From contig JAAFIP010000003.1 in NCBI GenBank assembly GCA_013297865.1, positions 124,001-188,000 of the forward strand: DNA of 64,000 bases, read 5' to 3'. The stretch is from Polaromonas sp. (lineage in GTDB: Bacteria; Pseudomonadota; Gammaproteobacteria; Burkholderiales; Burkholderiaceae_C). The number at the start of each line of letters is the position of its first letter. Positions within the stretch are counted from its first letter, which is position 1. The position numbers and the translations under genes are program-made. Below are positions 1 through 7,505 of the stretch, in pieces. The notes below the pieces were generated by a model. The model did not search any database. It was not told the DNA's origin and saw only the letters and a list, made by a program, of their open reading frames with translations.

Positions 1-1
1 T

Positions 2-379
2 TGCCCCAAGGGCGTGGATATTTACTTTGACAACGTAGGCGGCGAAATCCTGGACACCGTGCTGACCCGCATCAACCGCAAGGCCCGCATCATCATCTGC
101 GGCGCCATCAGCCAGTACAACAACACCACTGCTGTGCAAGGCCCGAAAAACTACCTCAGCTTGCTGGTCAACCGCGCCCGCATGGAAGGCATCGTGGTGT
201 TTGACTACGCCGACCGCTACCACCTGGCGATTGCCGAGATGGCAGGGTATCTGAAAGACGGCCGCATGAAGAGCAAAGAGGATGTGGTGATGGGCCTGAA
301 CACCTTTCCCGAGACCTTGATGAAGCTGTTTAACGGCGAGAACTTTGGCAAGCTGGTGCTGCAGGTGGCAACGGATTGA
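2..379 (+). CDS. NADP-dependent oxidoreductase, CurA / leukotriene B4 dehydrogenase-like (5' end outside window)
   Basis: This is the C-terminal part of a zinc-independent medium-chain dehydrogenase/reductase. The frame is already open at the left edge (CPKGVDIYFDNVGG) and ends in TGA at 377-379. The segments YFDNVGGEILD, IICGAISQYN and GPKNYLSLLVNRARMEGIVVFDY are typical of the CurA / prostaglandin reductase family, which reduces activated double bonds of enones with NADPH in the cytoplasm. About 125 residues are visible, so roughly the last third of a protein of about 335 residues; the Rossmann nucleotide-binding motif lies outside the window. The natural substrate cannot be told. It is followed by a short dispersed repeat and has no visible operon partner. 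Confidence 0.88.
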   Translation, partial: CPKGVDIYFDNVGGEILDTVLTRINRKARIIICGAISQYNNTTAVQGPKNYLSLLVNRARMEGIVVFDYADRYHLAIAEMAGYLKDGRMKSKEDVVMGLNTFPETLMKLFNGENFGKLVLQVATD

Positions 380-408
380 TGCCCCTTGCCGCGGCAATCC
401 TGACATGT

Positions 409-480
409 AGTTACTATTATTTTTGTAGCTGCTACCGCGATATTTTATTGGCCTGGAAGGCTATTTAGCTTGTAAAAAGT
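409..480 (+). repeat. Short dispersed repeat, copy 1 (long form)
   Basis: One of 16 copies of an interspersed repeat in the window. This copy has the core TAGCTGCTaCCGCGATATT, followed by TATTGGCCT and an AGGCT arm that can form a small hairpin. It also carries the longer 3' tail (TTTAGCTTGTAAAAAG) shared with the copies at 18106 and 23440. It lies between the reductase and the M48 protease gene. Confidence 0.85.
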
Positions 481-627
481 GCGCTGGGGCAGTGTATTTC
501 GCGCTCTGCAAAGGCACGCCCTGCAACTTGCAGTGCACCAAGGCATGACTCTCACCAGCCGATGGAGCTTTCAAAAACCTGTGCGCTGATTCGTCTAGTA
601 GTATCCGTTTAAACAGGGAGTTCGATA

Positions 628-1380
628 ATGCATCGCCGTCAAATTATGCTGCTCAGCGCGCTGGCCTCTGGCGTGAGCGCAGTCTCACCAGTGTGGGCAC
701 AGTTCAACCTAGGTAAAGCGCTGGACGCTGGCAAAGATCTGGCCAAATCGCAAACCCTGTCAGATGCAGAACTCAAAAGCTACTTCGACCAAATGGCCGC
801 AGAGAGCGACAAAAAGAACCCCGTCGCTGGCCCCAGCGACCCTTATGGCAAACGTGTTGCCGCCTTGAGCCAGAAGCTGCAAAGCTACGACGGCCTGAAT
901 CTGGACATCAAAGCCTATCTTGTCACTGACGTCAACGCCTTTGCCATGGCCAACGGCACCATACGCATCTTTGCCGGCCTGATGGACAAGTTTACCGACG
1001 ATGAAGTGCGCTATGTGATCGGCCACGAGATTGGTCACGTCAAAGCAGGCCACACCAAGGCGCGCATCCAAACCGCCATGCGCACCAGTGCCCTCAAGAA
1101 CGCCGCAGCCGCCACGGGCGGCAAAGCTTCCGTGCTGGCCGAGTCTGAGCTGGGCGCGCTGTTTGAGCAGGTCATCAAGGCGCAACACTCGCAGTCCAAC
1201 GAACGCGAGGCTGACGACTACGCCATGAAATTCATGAAGGCCAACCAATACGCACCGCAGGCCTGCGTCACCGCGCTGGAAAAGCTTGACGCCATGAGCG
1301 GTGGGGGTGGAACAGCCTGGCTGTCAACACACCCCAGCCCCAAAGAGCGTGCTGGGCGCATGAAGCAGCAAGTAGCCTGA
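628..1380 (+). CDS. M48 family metalloprotease, exported
   Basis: A zinc endopeptidase of the M48 family (LoiP/BepA-like), probably acting in the periplasm on envelope proteins. The first 24-25 residues form a signal peptide (MHRRQIMLLSALASGVSAVSPVWAQ). The HExxH zinc motif is H133-E134-I-G-H137 (VIGHEIGHVKAGH), and a third ligand is probably E194 in SNEREADDYA, the classic M48 ExxxD pattern. The C-terminal STHPSPKERAGRM is also characteristic of the family. The protein is 250 residues, the usual size for single-domain periplasmic members without TPR repeats. The start codon follows AGGGAG. It appears to be monocistronic. Confidence 0.9.
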   Translation: MHRRQIMLLSALASGVSAVSPVWAQFNLGKALDAGKDLAKSQTLSDAELKSYFDQMAAESDKKNPVAGPSDPYGKRVAALSQKLQSYDGLNLDIKAYLVTDVNAFAMANGTIRIFAGLMDKFTDDEVRYVIGHEIGHVKAGHTKARIQTAMRTSALKNAAAATGGKASVLAESELGALFEQVIKAQHSQSNEREADDYAMKFMKANQYAPQACVTALEKLDAMSGGGGTAWLSTHPSPKERAGRMKQQVA

Positions 1381-1386
1381 TGCTTT

Positions 1387-1440
1387 TTGCTATATTTTAA
1401 ATAGCTGCTCCCGCGATATTTCATTGGCTTGGCAGCCTAA
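1387..1440 (+). repeat. Short dispersed repeat, copy 2
   Basis: The core TAGCTGCTCCCGCGATATT is followed by TCATTGG and a GGCTtggcAGCC hairpin end. It starts a few bases after the stop codon of the M48 protease gene. Confidence 0.85.
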
Positions 1441-1596
1441 AACGTATTGATAGTGCAAGTTCATGACAGAGCAGGAATGCAAACCATTCTCGCTCTCAGT
1501 CGCACACCGGATGATTTGCAGGGTCTTACACTGCAAGCTTGTCAAAGCCCGGTCTTGCCATGACAATTTAAGCTTGTTTTCATTCAAGGGAATGCC

Positions 1597-2073
1597 ATGC
1601 AAGGTGACGCTAAAGTGATTGCGCTGCTGCAGGCGCAGCTGAAAAACGAGTTGACCGCCATCAACCAGTATTTTCTGCACTACCGCATGCTCAAGCACTG
1701 GGGCTTGGGCAAGCTGGCCAAAAAAGAGTACAGCGAGTCCATCGGTGAGATGAAGCATGCTGACCAGTTGATGGACCGCATTTTCATGCTCGACGGCCTG
1801 CCTAACCTGCAAGACCTGGGCAAGCTGCGTGTAGGCGAGGATGTGCCGGAACTGCTGGCCTGCGATCTGGCTTCAGAGCAAGCTGCGCAAGCCACGATCA
1901 AGGAAGGCATTGCCGTCTGCGAGAGCGCACAGGACTATGTTTCGCGCGATCTGCTGCAGGGCATCCTGGACGACACCGAAGAACATATCGATTATCTGGA
2001 AACCCAGATTGACCTGGTCAAAACCGTGGGGCTGCAGAACTACTGCCAAAGCCAGATGAGCGAAGCAAGCTGA
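1597..2073 (+). CDS. bfr: Bacterioferritin
   Basis: Heme-binding ferritin that oxidises Fe(II) and stores the ferric mineral in a 24-mer cytoplasmic shell. At 158 residues it has the standard length. The ferroxidase ligands are in their canonical places: E18, E51 and H54 (GEMKHADQ), with E94 and the E127/H130 pair in DDTEEHIDYLE. The heme-ligand methionine M52 is present. An AAGGGA Shine-Dalgarno sequence lies about 7 bases before the ATG. The gene is followed by a strong terminator and then by bfd on the same strand, the usual partner that releases the stored iron. Confidence 0.97.
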   Translation: MQGDAKVIALLQAQLKNELTAINQYFLHYRMLKHWGLGKLAKKEYSESIGEMKHADQLMDRIFMLDGLPNLQDLGKLRVGEDVPELLACDLASEQAAQATIKEGIAVCESAQDYVSRDLLQGILDDTEEHIDYLETQIDLVKTVGLQNYCQSQMSEAS

Positions 2074-2138
2074 CGCACCGTGGCCCGGGACTGGCCCGGG
2101 ATTGACCCCTGTTACCGCCTTGGTTGCGTTGCATTTCC

Positions 2139-2158
2139 ACCGCCTTCGGGCGGTTTTT
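2139..2158 (+). terminator. Rho-independent terminator after bfr
   Basis: The stem ACCGCC / GGCGGT closes on a TTCG tetraloop and is followed by a T run, 66 bases after the bfr stop. It separates bfr from the Fur-controlled bfd. Confidence 0.85.
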
Positions 2159-2217
2159 CGCTTTGAAAGCGCTATTTTTTGTAAAAATATGGCGTTCATC
2201 TGATTCGACTTGTTTTT

Positions 2218-2236
2218 ACGAATCATTCTCATTTAC
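2218..2236. promoter_or_regulatory. Probable Fur box upstream of bfd
   Basis: On the minus strand the sequence reads AAATGAGAATGATTCGTAA, a good match to the Fur consensus built from GATAAT repeats. It ends about 10 bases before the bfd start codon. Iron repression of bfd is well established in other proteobacteria; here it is inferred from the site. Confidence 0.65.
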
Positions 2237-2245
2237 AATACGAGC

Positions 2246-2488
2246 ATGATCATCTGCATCTGCCATCGAGTGTCTGACCGCGACATCGCACGCCATGCGC
2301 ATGCGGGCATGAGTTTTGACGATGTCCAGCTGGATTTGGGTGTCGCTACACAGTGCGGCCAATGCGAAGGATGCGCCCGCGATATTCATTCGCAATGCCA
2401 GAGCAGTGCACCCTATGCACATTGCCACAAGGCTGCAGACCAATCAAATATCGCGGGAGCAGCTATTGAAATCGTAGCATATTGCTGA
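2246..2488 (+). CDS. bfd: Bacterioferritin-associated ferredoxin with repeat-derived C-terminus
   Basis: Small [2Fe-2S] protein that reduces the iron core of bacterioferritin. The cluster cysteines are C4 and C6 (MIICICHRVSD) and C37 and C40 (TQCGQC), the BFD-type arrangement. The ATG at 2246 is chosen because the frame further upstream runs through the Fur box. The protein is 80 residues, longer than the roughly 64 of E. coli Bfd. The last 16 or so residues (SNIAGAAIEIVAYC) are encoded by a dispersed intergenic repeat read from its reverse strand, so the original stop was probably lost or displaced. Confidence 0.92.
   Translation: MIICICHRVSDRDIARHAHAGMSFDDVQLDLGVATQCGQCEGCARDIHSQCQSSAPYAHCHKAADQSNIAGAAIEIVAYC
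2439..2488 (-). repeat. Short dispersed repeat, copy 3, inside the 3' end of bfd
   Basis: Reverse orientation: CCAATcaAATATCGCGGGAGCAGCTATT. It overlaps the last 16 codons of bfd. The amber triplet TAG of the consensus is TCA here, which keeps the frame open until TGA at 2486-2488. Confidence 0.85.
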
Positions 2489-2521
2489 TATTGCGCAGAA
2501 TCCCCGCCACCGCTGAACGGC

Positions 2522-3145
2522 CTAGCCCGGCTGATGCGGCTGCAGATAGCTTTGAAAAACACCTACATGGATGAATGCCTTATCGGCAGCGCCCGTCCAC
2601 AGGTCGCTGGAGCTAAAGCGCACATCGTAGGTTGGCTCATCATCGGCTGGCACGCCGTGGGCGTGCGCGTCGGGGAAGGGATAGACAGGCGATACGCCTA
2701 CCACCTCGCCGGTTTTGCCGCGAATATAGGCTGGCAGGCGATGGTGGCCGAGCACGTGGTCTGTGCGCACACGCACACGGTCCCCGGGCTGAAAGCTCTG
2801 CCTGTCCGCAGCGTTGGCGCGGCCTGTTGCGCTGGCTAAAGCCAACGGAAAAGCGCCGCCTGCCAAACGCTCCAGCTCCTGCCGTGTCACCAGGCCCTTC
2901 TCCACACACAGGGTAGCCAGACTGGTCAAGGTGCGCTCGTAATAACTGGCAGCAAGGTAGTGGCGCGGCTCCATGCGCTCGATGGCGTGGCGGTATTCGT
3001 CCATGTTGAACACGCCTTGCCTGACGGCCAGCGAATACATGGCATTGACGCGCTTTTCCCATGCGGCGTGGAAAGCGGGGGCCTTGGGCGCATAGCGCAC
3101 GCGGCCAAAGCCCTGTCTGCCGCCTAAGTCATGTATGCCGTCCAT
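2522..3145 (-). CDS. nthB: Nitrile hydratase, beta subunit
   Basis: Non-catalytic subunit of nitrile hydratase, which hydrates nitriles to amides. The N-terminus MDGIHDLGGRQGFGRV is the hallmark of NHase beta. The C-terminal SH3-like half contains FQPGDRVRVRTDHVLGHHRLPAYIRGKTGEVV and the ending YDVRFSSSDLWTGAADKAFIHVGVFQSYL. At 207 residues it is slightly shorter than most beta subunits. It lies 56 bases downstream of nthA on the same strand. No P47K/NhlE-type activator or metallochaperone gene is seen next to it. Confidence 0.93.
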   Translation of the reverse strand: MDGIHDLGGRQGFGRVRYAPKAPAFHAAWEKRVNAMYSLAVRQGVFNMDEYRHAIERMEPRHYLAASYYERTLTSLATLCVEKGLVTRQELERLAGGAFPLALASATGRANAADRQSFQPGDRVRVRTDHVLGHHRLPAYIRGKTGEVVGVSPVYPFPDAHAHGVPADDEPTYDVRFSSSDLWTGAADKAFIHVGVFQSYLQPHQPG

Positions 3146-3201
3146 GGTGTGGGTTCCTTATCGTTGCGCTGGGATCAAAGCACGATGCAAGCATCAGGCA
3201 T

Positions 3202-3798
3202 TCAAAGACGCGCCACGCCAATCATGGCGTCTTGCGTGACCAAGGCGGCCAGCTGGTCTTCGGGCCAGCCTATGGTGTGTGGCGGCTGCTCGGGCAGCAC
3301 CATGTAGCGTGTGTCGGCTGTGGTGTCCCACACGCGGATTTCTGTCTCCGGCGGCAAGTCCAGCCCCATCTCGCGCAGCACCGTGCGCGACTCACGCACC
3401 ACGCGGGCACGGTATTCCAGGTCTTTGTACCAATCGGGCGGCAAGCCAATGATGGTGAACGCCGTGCAGGAGCACAATGTGCAGCAGATCACGTTGTGCA
3501 CTGTGGGCGTATTGGGCAGCACCACCAGATGCCGGTGGTGGCGCGGCATGTCCAGGCCCAGCTCGGCCACAGCGCTTTTGCCGTTGGCCATCAGGCGCTG
3601 GCGAAAAGCCGGGTCGCTCCAGGCCTTGGCCACCACGCGCGCGCCATTGCGCGGCAGCCATTGTTCTTCCACCAGGTGATTGGCCTGCTCGATAAAGGCC
3701 GCAGGCTCCATGCCACGCGCATGCAGCACAGCCTGGATGGCATCTGCGCGCTGTTCAACCGATGCGGTAGCTGTCAAGGGTGCACCTACATTAGACAT
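3202..3798 (-). CDS. nthA: Nitrile hydratase, alpha subunit (cobalt-type metal motif, variant)
   Basis: Catalytic subunit carrying the low-spin metal centre. The motif is C106-T-L-C109-S-C111; threonine in second place is the cobalt-type signature (iron enzymes have CSLCSC). It continues with T-A-F, where typical NHases have Y-P-W, and an extra cysteine precedes it (VICCTLCSCT). This resembles what I recall of thiocyanate hydrolase gamma subunits, so the substrate may not be a simple nitrile. The conserved stretches LPPDWYKDLEYRARVVRESRTVL, VWDTTADTRYMVLPEQP and VTQDAMIGVARL are present. The ATG at 3798 is preceded by GAAGGAA at good spacing and is preferred over the upstream GTG at 3813. Confidence 0.92.
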   Translation of the reverse strand: MSNVGAPLTATASVEQRADAIQAVLHARGMEPAAFIEQANHLVEEQWLPRNGARVVAKAWSDPAFRQRLMANGKSAVAELGLDMPRHHRHLVVLPNTPTVHNVICCTLCSCTAFTIIGLPPDWYKDLEYRARVVRESRTVLREMGLDLPPETEIRVWDTTADTRYMVLPEQPPHTIGWPEDQLAALVTQDAMIGVARL

Positions 3799-3897
3799 GG
3801 CCATTTCCTTCACTATCTACAGGTCGCTAATTTTGCGCTTTTTGCGAATTTTCTGCGTTTTTCTCGTTACCTCAGACACTCAATCCAAGCTGAAGCT

Positions 3898-4917
3898 TCA
3901 AGCATACCGGCTGCGCGCCAGCGCCGCACCCAGCCCCAGGGCACGCAGCTTTTGCAGCGCCACATTGCGGTCCATCGGCGCAAGACCACAGTTGGTGCAG
4001 GGGAACAGCCTGTCTTTGGCGACAAACTTCAGCGCCGTGCCAATGGTATCGGCAATCTGCTCTGGCGTTTCAATCACGTCGCTGGCCACGTCAATCACGC
4101 CGACCATCACGTCCTTGCCCTTCAACAGCGCCATCAGATCGGGCGGCACATGGCTGTGAAAGCACTCCAGGCTCACCTGGTCAATGCTGCTTTGGGCCAG
4201 CGCAGGAAACACCGCTTCGTACTGTCGCCACTGGTCGCCCAGCGTGGCCTTCCAGTCGGTATTGGCCTTGATGCCGTAGCCGTAGCAGATGTGCACGGCC
4301 TTGGTACAGGTCAGCCCTGCGCAGGCTACCTCCAGTGCCTTAACGCCCCAGTCGGCGGCGTCTTGCATGTAGACGTTGAAGGCGGGTTCGTCAAACTGCA
4401 CAATGTCCACACCCTCGGCCTGCAAGGCACGTGCCTCCTGGTTGAGCAGCTCGGCAAAGGCAAAAGCCATTTTCACCTTGTCACCATAAAAACGGTCGGC
4501 CACGGTGTCGATGATGGTCATCGGGCCAGGCAGGGTGAACTTGATTTTCTTCTTGGTATGGGCACGCAGAAACCGCGCTTCGGTGCCATGCACGCGGCCC
4601 TTGAGCTTGAGCGCAGATACCACCTGTGGCACCTGTGCGTCATAGCGGTTGTTGCGGATGCCCATGGTGACCTTGTGCTCAAAGTCAATGCCCTCCACCT
4701 GTTCCAGAAAGCCGTGGACAAAATGCTGGCGCGACTGCTCGCCATCGCCAATGATATCCAGCCCCGCGTCCTCCTGGGCCTTGATCCACAGCAATGTAGC
4801 GTCCAGCTTGGCCTGCGCCAGGTCACCTCCCTCAGCTTTCCATTGGGGCCAGAGTTTGTGGGTTTCAGATAGCCAGGCGGGTTTAGGCAAGCTGCCAGCG
4901 ATGGAGGTTGGGAACAT
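3898..4917 (-). CDS. Core methionine synthase, MesD-like (cobalamin-independent, MetE C-domain only)
   Basis: 339 residues, matching only the catalytic barrel of MetE. The zinc ligands are visible: H-x-C in AVHICYGYG, E in VSLECFHSH and C in PCTNCGLAP. The N-terminus (FPTSIAGSLPKPAWL), the DGEQSRQHFVHGFLEQVEGIDF segment and LPGPMTIIDT match what I know of the MesD family. MesD makes methionine from homocysteine and, in characterised cases, needs the partner MesX (DUF1852). No MesX gene lies beside it here. A short dispersed repeat lies just upstream in its promoter region. An alternative is another methyltransferase of the same fold. Confidence 0.85.
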   Translation of the reverse strand: MFPTSIAGSLPKPAWLSETHKLWPQWKAEGGDLAQAKLDATLLWIKAQEDAGLDIIGDGEQSRQHFVHGFLEQVEGIDFEHKVTMGIRNNRYDAQVPQVVSALKLKGRVHGTEARFLRAHTKKKIKFTLPGPMTIIDTVADRFYGDKVKMAFAFAELLNQEARALQAEGVDIVQFDEPAFNVYMQDAADWGVKALEVACAGLTCTKAVHICYGYGIKANTDWKATLGDQWRQYEAVFPALAQSSIDQVSLECFHSHVPPDLMALLKGKDVMVGVIDVASDVIETPEQIADTIGTALKFVAKDRLFPCTNCGLAPMDRNVALQKLRALGLGAALARSRYA

Positions 4918-4931
4918 GGTGTTGTCTTTCT

Positions 4932-4985
4932 TTTACTATGAATTTAATAGCTGGTCTCGCGATATTCTATTGGGCTGGGGACTCT
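4932..4985 (+). repeat. Short dispersed repeat, copy 4
   Basis: ACTATgAATTTAATAGCTGgTCtCGCGATATTC core followed by TATTGGGCT. It lies immediately upstream of the MesD-like gene and on the left side of a palindromic intergenic element; copy 5 lies on the right side. Confidence 0.85.
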
Positions 4986-5103
4986 TTTTATTGAGACTAC
5001 ATGCCTTGAAGTATTACTTGTCTGGTGCTATTGTAAGAGAACACTTGTGCTGAGGATGGCTGATTGCACTTCTACAGAGCAGCAGGCTCGTAGTGTTAAG
5101 ACG

Positions 5104-5410
5104 GTTGTGCTTCGCGGGATCTGTTGTGCTTCGCGGGATCTGGCCGGCGGCGCGCTCAGCTCCGCGGCTGTCCCCCGCGGCGGCCTAGGGCCGCCTGCTC
5201 CTCCTTGATGCCGCTGCGCTGAGCGCACCACCGACCAGATCAGCCTAAGGTGGTGATTATTCAAACGCAGCACACCCACCATGCTTGATTTCAGCGAAGT
5301 GACTGGTATTCAACCGTTGTTATCCACTCCGACCGCTGCCTCGGCGCTTGGGGTGAGTGGCGCAGCGGCATCAAGGAGGAGCCCGAAGGGCGGGGGACAG
5401 CCGCGGAGCC
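5104..5410. repeat. Intergenic palindromic element with tandem 19-mers
   Basis: The 657-base gap 4918-5574 contains no credible gene. It holds two tandem copies of GTTGTGCTTCGCGGGATCT (5104-5122 and 5123-5141). Then come inverted arms: 5159-5220 (CTCCGCGGCTGTCCCCCGC ... CTCCTCCTTGATGCCGCTGCG) and 5359-5409 (CGCAGCGGCATCAAGGAGGAG ... in the complementary order, ending GCCGCGGAG). The arms match except for a different internal loop, and about 140 bases separate them. The unit sits between two same-orientation copies of the short dispersed repeat. It encodes no transposase. Confidence 0.75.
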
Positions 5411-5468
5411 AATCACCCCAAGTGCCATGGCGTACACACAATGAATGCACACGCCATAACGCAAGGCA

Positions 5469-5526
5469 ATTACTATAAATCTAATAGCTGCTCCCGCGAT
5501 ATTCTATTGATCTGCAGGCCTATTTG
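5469..5526 (+). repeat. Short dispersed repeat, copy 5
   Basis: TTACTATAAATCTAATAGC, then TGCTCCCGCGATATTC and TATTGATCTGCAGGCC. It lies to the right of the palindromic element and downstream of the VIT-family gene. Confidence 0.85.
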
Positions 5527-5574
5527 TATATAAAAGTCACTGCCATAGAATGCGCTTGGCATCCGATAGCAACA

Positions 5575-6270
5575 TTACAGGCTTGCGCCAAACAGTCGAC
5601 CTACTGCTGCGGTGGCCGCCATCGCCAGCGCGCCCCACATCACTACACGCAGCGCGCCGCGCCACAGGTTAGCCCCGCCTGCATAGGCCGCAGTGGCACC
5701 CAGAGCCGCCAGCACCAGGAGGGTGACCACAGTTACCGAGATGGACACAGACGCAGCGGGTGCCAGCACAGCTGCTGCGATCGGACACACAGCGCCTGCG
5801 CTGAAGGCAGCGGCCGAAGCCAGCGCAGCCTGCAAGGGGCGTGCACGCAGAGTATCCGTGATGCCCAGCTCGTCGCGGGCATGGGCCGCGATGGGGTCGC
5901 GCGCCATCAGCTGTTGGGCCACCTGCATCGCAAGCGCTTTGTCCAGACCACGGCTGGCATAGATAGCTGCAAGCTCGGCCTGCTCATGCACCGGGTCCGC
6001 CGCCAGCTCAGCGCGCTCCTGGCGCAGATCGGCCTCTTCGGTGTCGCGCTGCGACTGCACCGACACATACTCTCCCGCCGCCATCGACATTGCGCCTGCT
6101 ACTAGCCCTGCCATACCCGTGAGCAGCACCGTCTGCGCTGCTGCGCCACTGGCCGCCACCCCCACCACCAGGCTGGCTACTGACACCACCCCATCGTTGG
6201 CACCGAGCACGCTGGCACGCAGCCAGCCAATGCGGTGGGCGCGATGGGTTTCGACATGGTGTGAGCGCAT
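5575..6270 (-). CDS. VIT1/CCC1 family transporter
   Basis: Integral membrane protein of the vacuolar iron transporter family, which in plants and yeast moves Fe(II) or Mn(II); in bacteria a divalent-metal exporter role is likely. The first helix region carries the family signature GANDGVVSVASLVVGVAASGA, followed by GLVAGAMSMAAGEYVSVQSQRDTEEADL. The charged metal-binding loop (about residues 85-140) ends before three C-terminal hydrophobic segments. The frame opens at a TTG (6291), but the ATG at 6270 (MRSHHVETHRAHRIGWLRA) is the better start and gives 231 residues. No operon partner is apparent. Confidence 0.9.
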   Translation of the reverse strand: MRSHHVETHRAHRIGWLRASVLGANDGVVSVASLVVGVAASGAAAQTVLLTGMAGLVAGAMSMAAGEYVSVQSQRDTEEADLRQERAELAADPVHEQAELAAIYASRGLDKALAMQVAQQLMARDPIAAHARDELGITDTLRARPLQAALASAAAFSAGAVCPIAAAVLAPAASVSISVTVVTLLVLAALGATAAYAGGANLWRGALRVVMWGALAMAATAAVGRLFGASL

Positions 6271-6352
6271 GGTCAATCGTTTGCACAACACGTGAGAACT
6301 GCCTGGCAGGCAATCAGCCTAGGGCAGGAACACAGGTTGAATATCATGTAAT

Positions 6353-6402
6353 TCACTATGAATTTAATAGCTGCTCCCGTGATATTCTATTGGGCTAGAG
6401 CC
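6353..6402 (+). repeat. Short dispersed repeat, copy 6, overlapping the 3' end of the LLM gene
   Basis: Core TAGCTGCTCCCGtGATATT then CTATTGGGCTAGAGCC. Read from the other strand it provides the last codons (LAQ) and the TAG stop codon of the luciferase-like gene at 6387-7442. Confidence 0.85.
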
Positions 6403-7442
6403 ACTTTTTCTTCATAATCCATGCCGCATTCCTGGGCCAGCAGCGTGTACGAGCGTTGCTGTGCCTGGGGATCATGGGTCCAGGTGATGATGGCGATTTC
6501 GTCCACTTCCAGCTCCTGCGCCAAAGCGCGCAATTTAGCCATCACCTGCTGCGCCGTGCCCACCATGGCATCTTTGCGCAGGGCGTTCAGGCGAGGTAGC
6601 TCGGCGGCAGAATAGTCGCGTTGCGCCTGATCGGGCGGTAGCAGTGCGCCGATGTGGCCCAGGTTGCGATCCATTTTCCAGCGCTCGCGGCTGGCGAACA
6701 GCTGCCACGCTTCTTGCTCGGTGTCAGCAGCCAGCGCCCACACGCACAACGCGGCATGCGGCTTGGGTGTGAGGGCGCTGGGCTTGAAACTGCTGCGGTA
6801 GATGTCCAGCGCCTCCTGGGCACCCTGCCCGTCGGTAATGAAATGGGCAAAGGCATAGGGCAGTCCCAGCTGCGCGGCCAACTGCGCGCCATAGTCGCTG
6901 CTGCCCAGCATCCACAGCGCGGGCGCAGTAGGGCCGTGGGGGAAAGCATGCACCCCATAACCAGGGTGCCCCAGTGGCAGGCCCGTGTTCAGGCTGCCTT
7001 CGGGCAGGCTGGCGCCCTCCTGCACCCAGGCTTGCAGTTCCAGCACCTGCTGGGGAAAGTCGTGTGCGCGATGGCGATCTGCGTTCAGCAGGCTGCTGGT
7101 GCGCTGGTCGCTGCCAGGGGCTCGTCCCACGCCCAGGTCAATACGCCCAGGCGCCAGCGCGTCCAGCACCCTGAACTGCTCTGCCACTTTGAGCGGTGCA
7201 TAGTGCGGCAGCATCACGCCTGCGCTGCCGATACGAATGCGCTGCGTGCGGGCGGCGATGGCGGCCAGTAAAACTTCAGGTGCCGTGCCGACAATGCTGG
7301 GATGGCTGTGGTGCTCGCTGACCCAAAAGCGGTGATAGCCCAGCGCTTCGGCATGCTGCGCCAGCGCGAGCGTGTTGCGCAAGCTGTCAGCCTGGGGCTG
7401 GCCTGCAGCAGCAATGGATTGATCAAGAATGGACAGCTTCAT
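6387..7442 (-). CDS. LLM class flavin-dependent oxidoreductase (luciferase-like)
   Basis: A 351-residue TIM-barrel protein of the bacterial luciferase superfamily, close to the YhbW-type subgroup, using reduced FMN supplied by a separate reductase. Recognisable stretches are HRFWVSEHHSHPSIVGTAPEVLLAAIAARTQRIRIGSAGVMLPHYAPLKVAEQFRVLDAL and PGRIDLGVGRAPGSD. The substrate is unknown. The final residues and the amber stop are contributed by a dispersed repeat. It is divergent from the NDH-2-like gene, with 63 bases between the start codons. Confidence 0.9.
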   Translation of the reverse strand: MKLSILDQSIAAAGQPQADSLRNTLALAQHAEALGYHRFWVSEHHSHPSIVGTAPEVLLAAIAARTQRIRIGSAGVMLPHYAPLKVAEQFRVLDALAPGRIDLGVGRAPGSDQRTSSLLNADRHRAHDFPQQVLELQAWVQEGASLPEGSLNTGLPLGHPGYGVHAFPHGPTAPALWMLGSSDYGAQLAAQLGLPYAFAHFITDGQGAQEALDIYRSSFKPSALTPKPHAALCVWALAADTEQEAWQLFASRERWKMDRNLGHIGALLPPDQAQRDYSAAELPRLNALRKDAMVGTAQQVMAKLRALAQELEVDEIAIITWTHDPQAQQRSYTLLAQECGMDYEEKVALAQ

Positions 7443-7505
7443 GGAGATAAGGGTTTCACAGCAGACATCAAAGCATTTTTACACCATTCGCCCCATAATG
7501 CAGCC

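Noticed and set aside
3061-4872. 603-codon open frame on the plus strand
   Set aside because: It lies antisense to nthA and the MesD-like gene, which both have clear families; its translation is low-complexity His/Arg/Gln text typical of antisense frames in GC-rich DNA.
5281-5478. 65-codon frame in the palindromic element
   Set aside because: It covers one arm of the inverted repeat and the loop; no family match and no Shine-Dalgarno sequence.
7302-7505. N-terminal extension of the NDH-2-like protein
   Set aside because: It overlaps the divergent LLM gene and has no family match; the ATG at 7506 begins right before the FAD motif.
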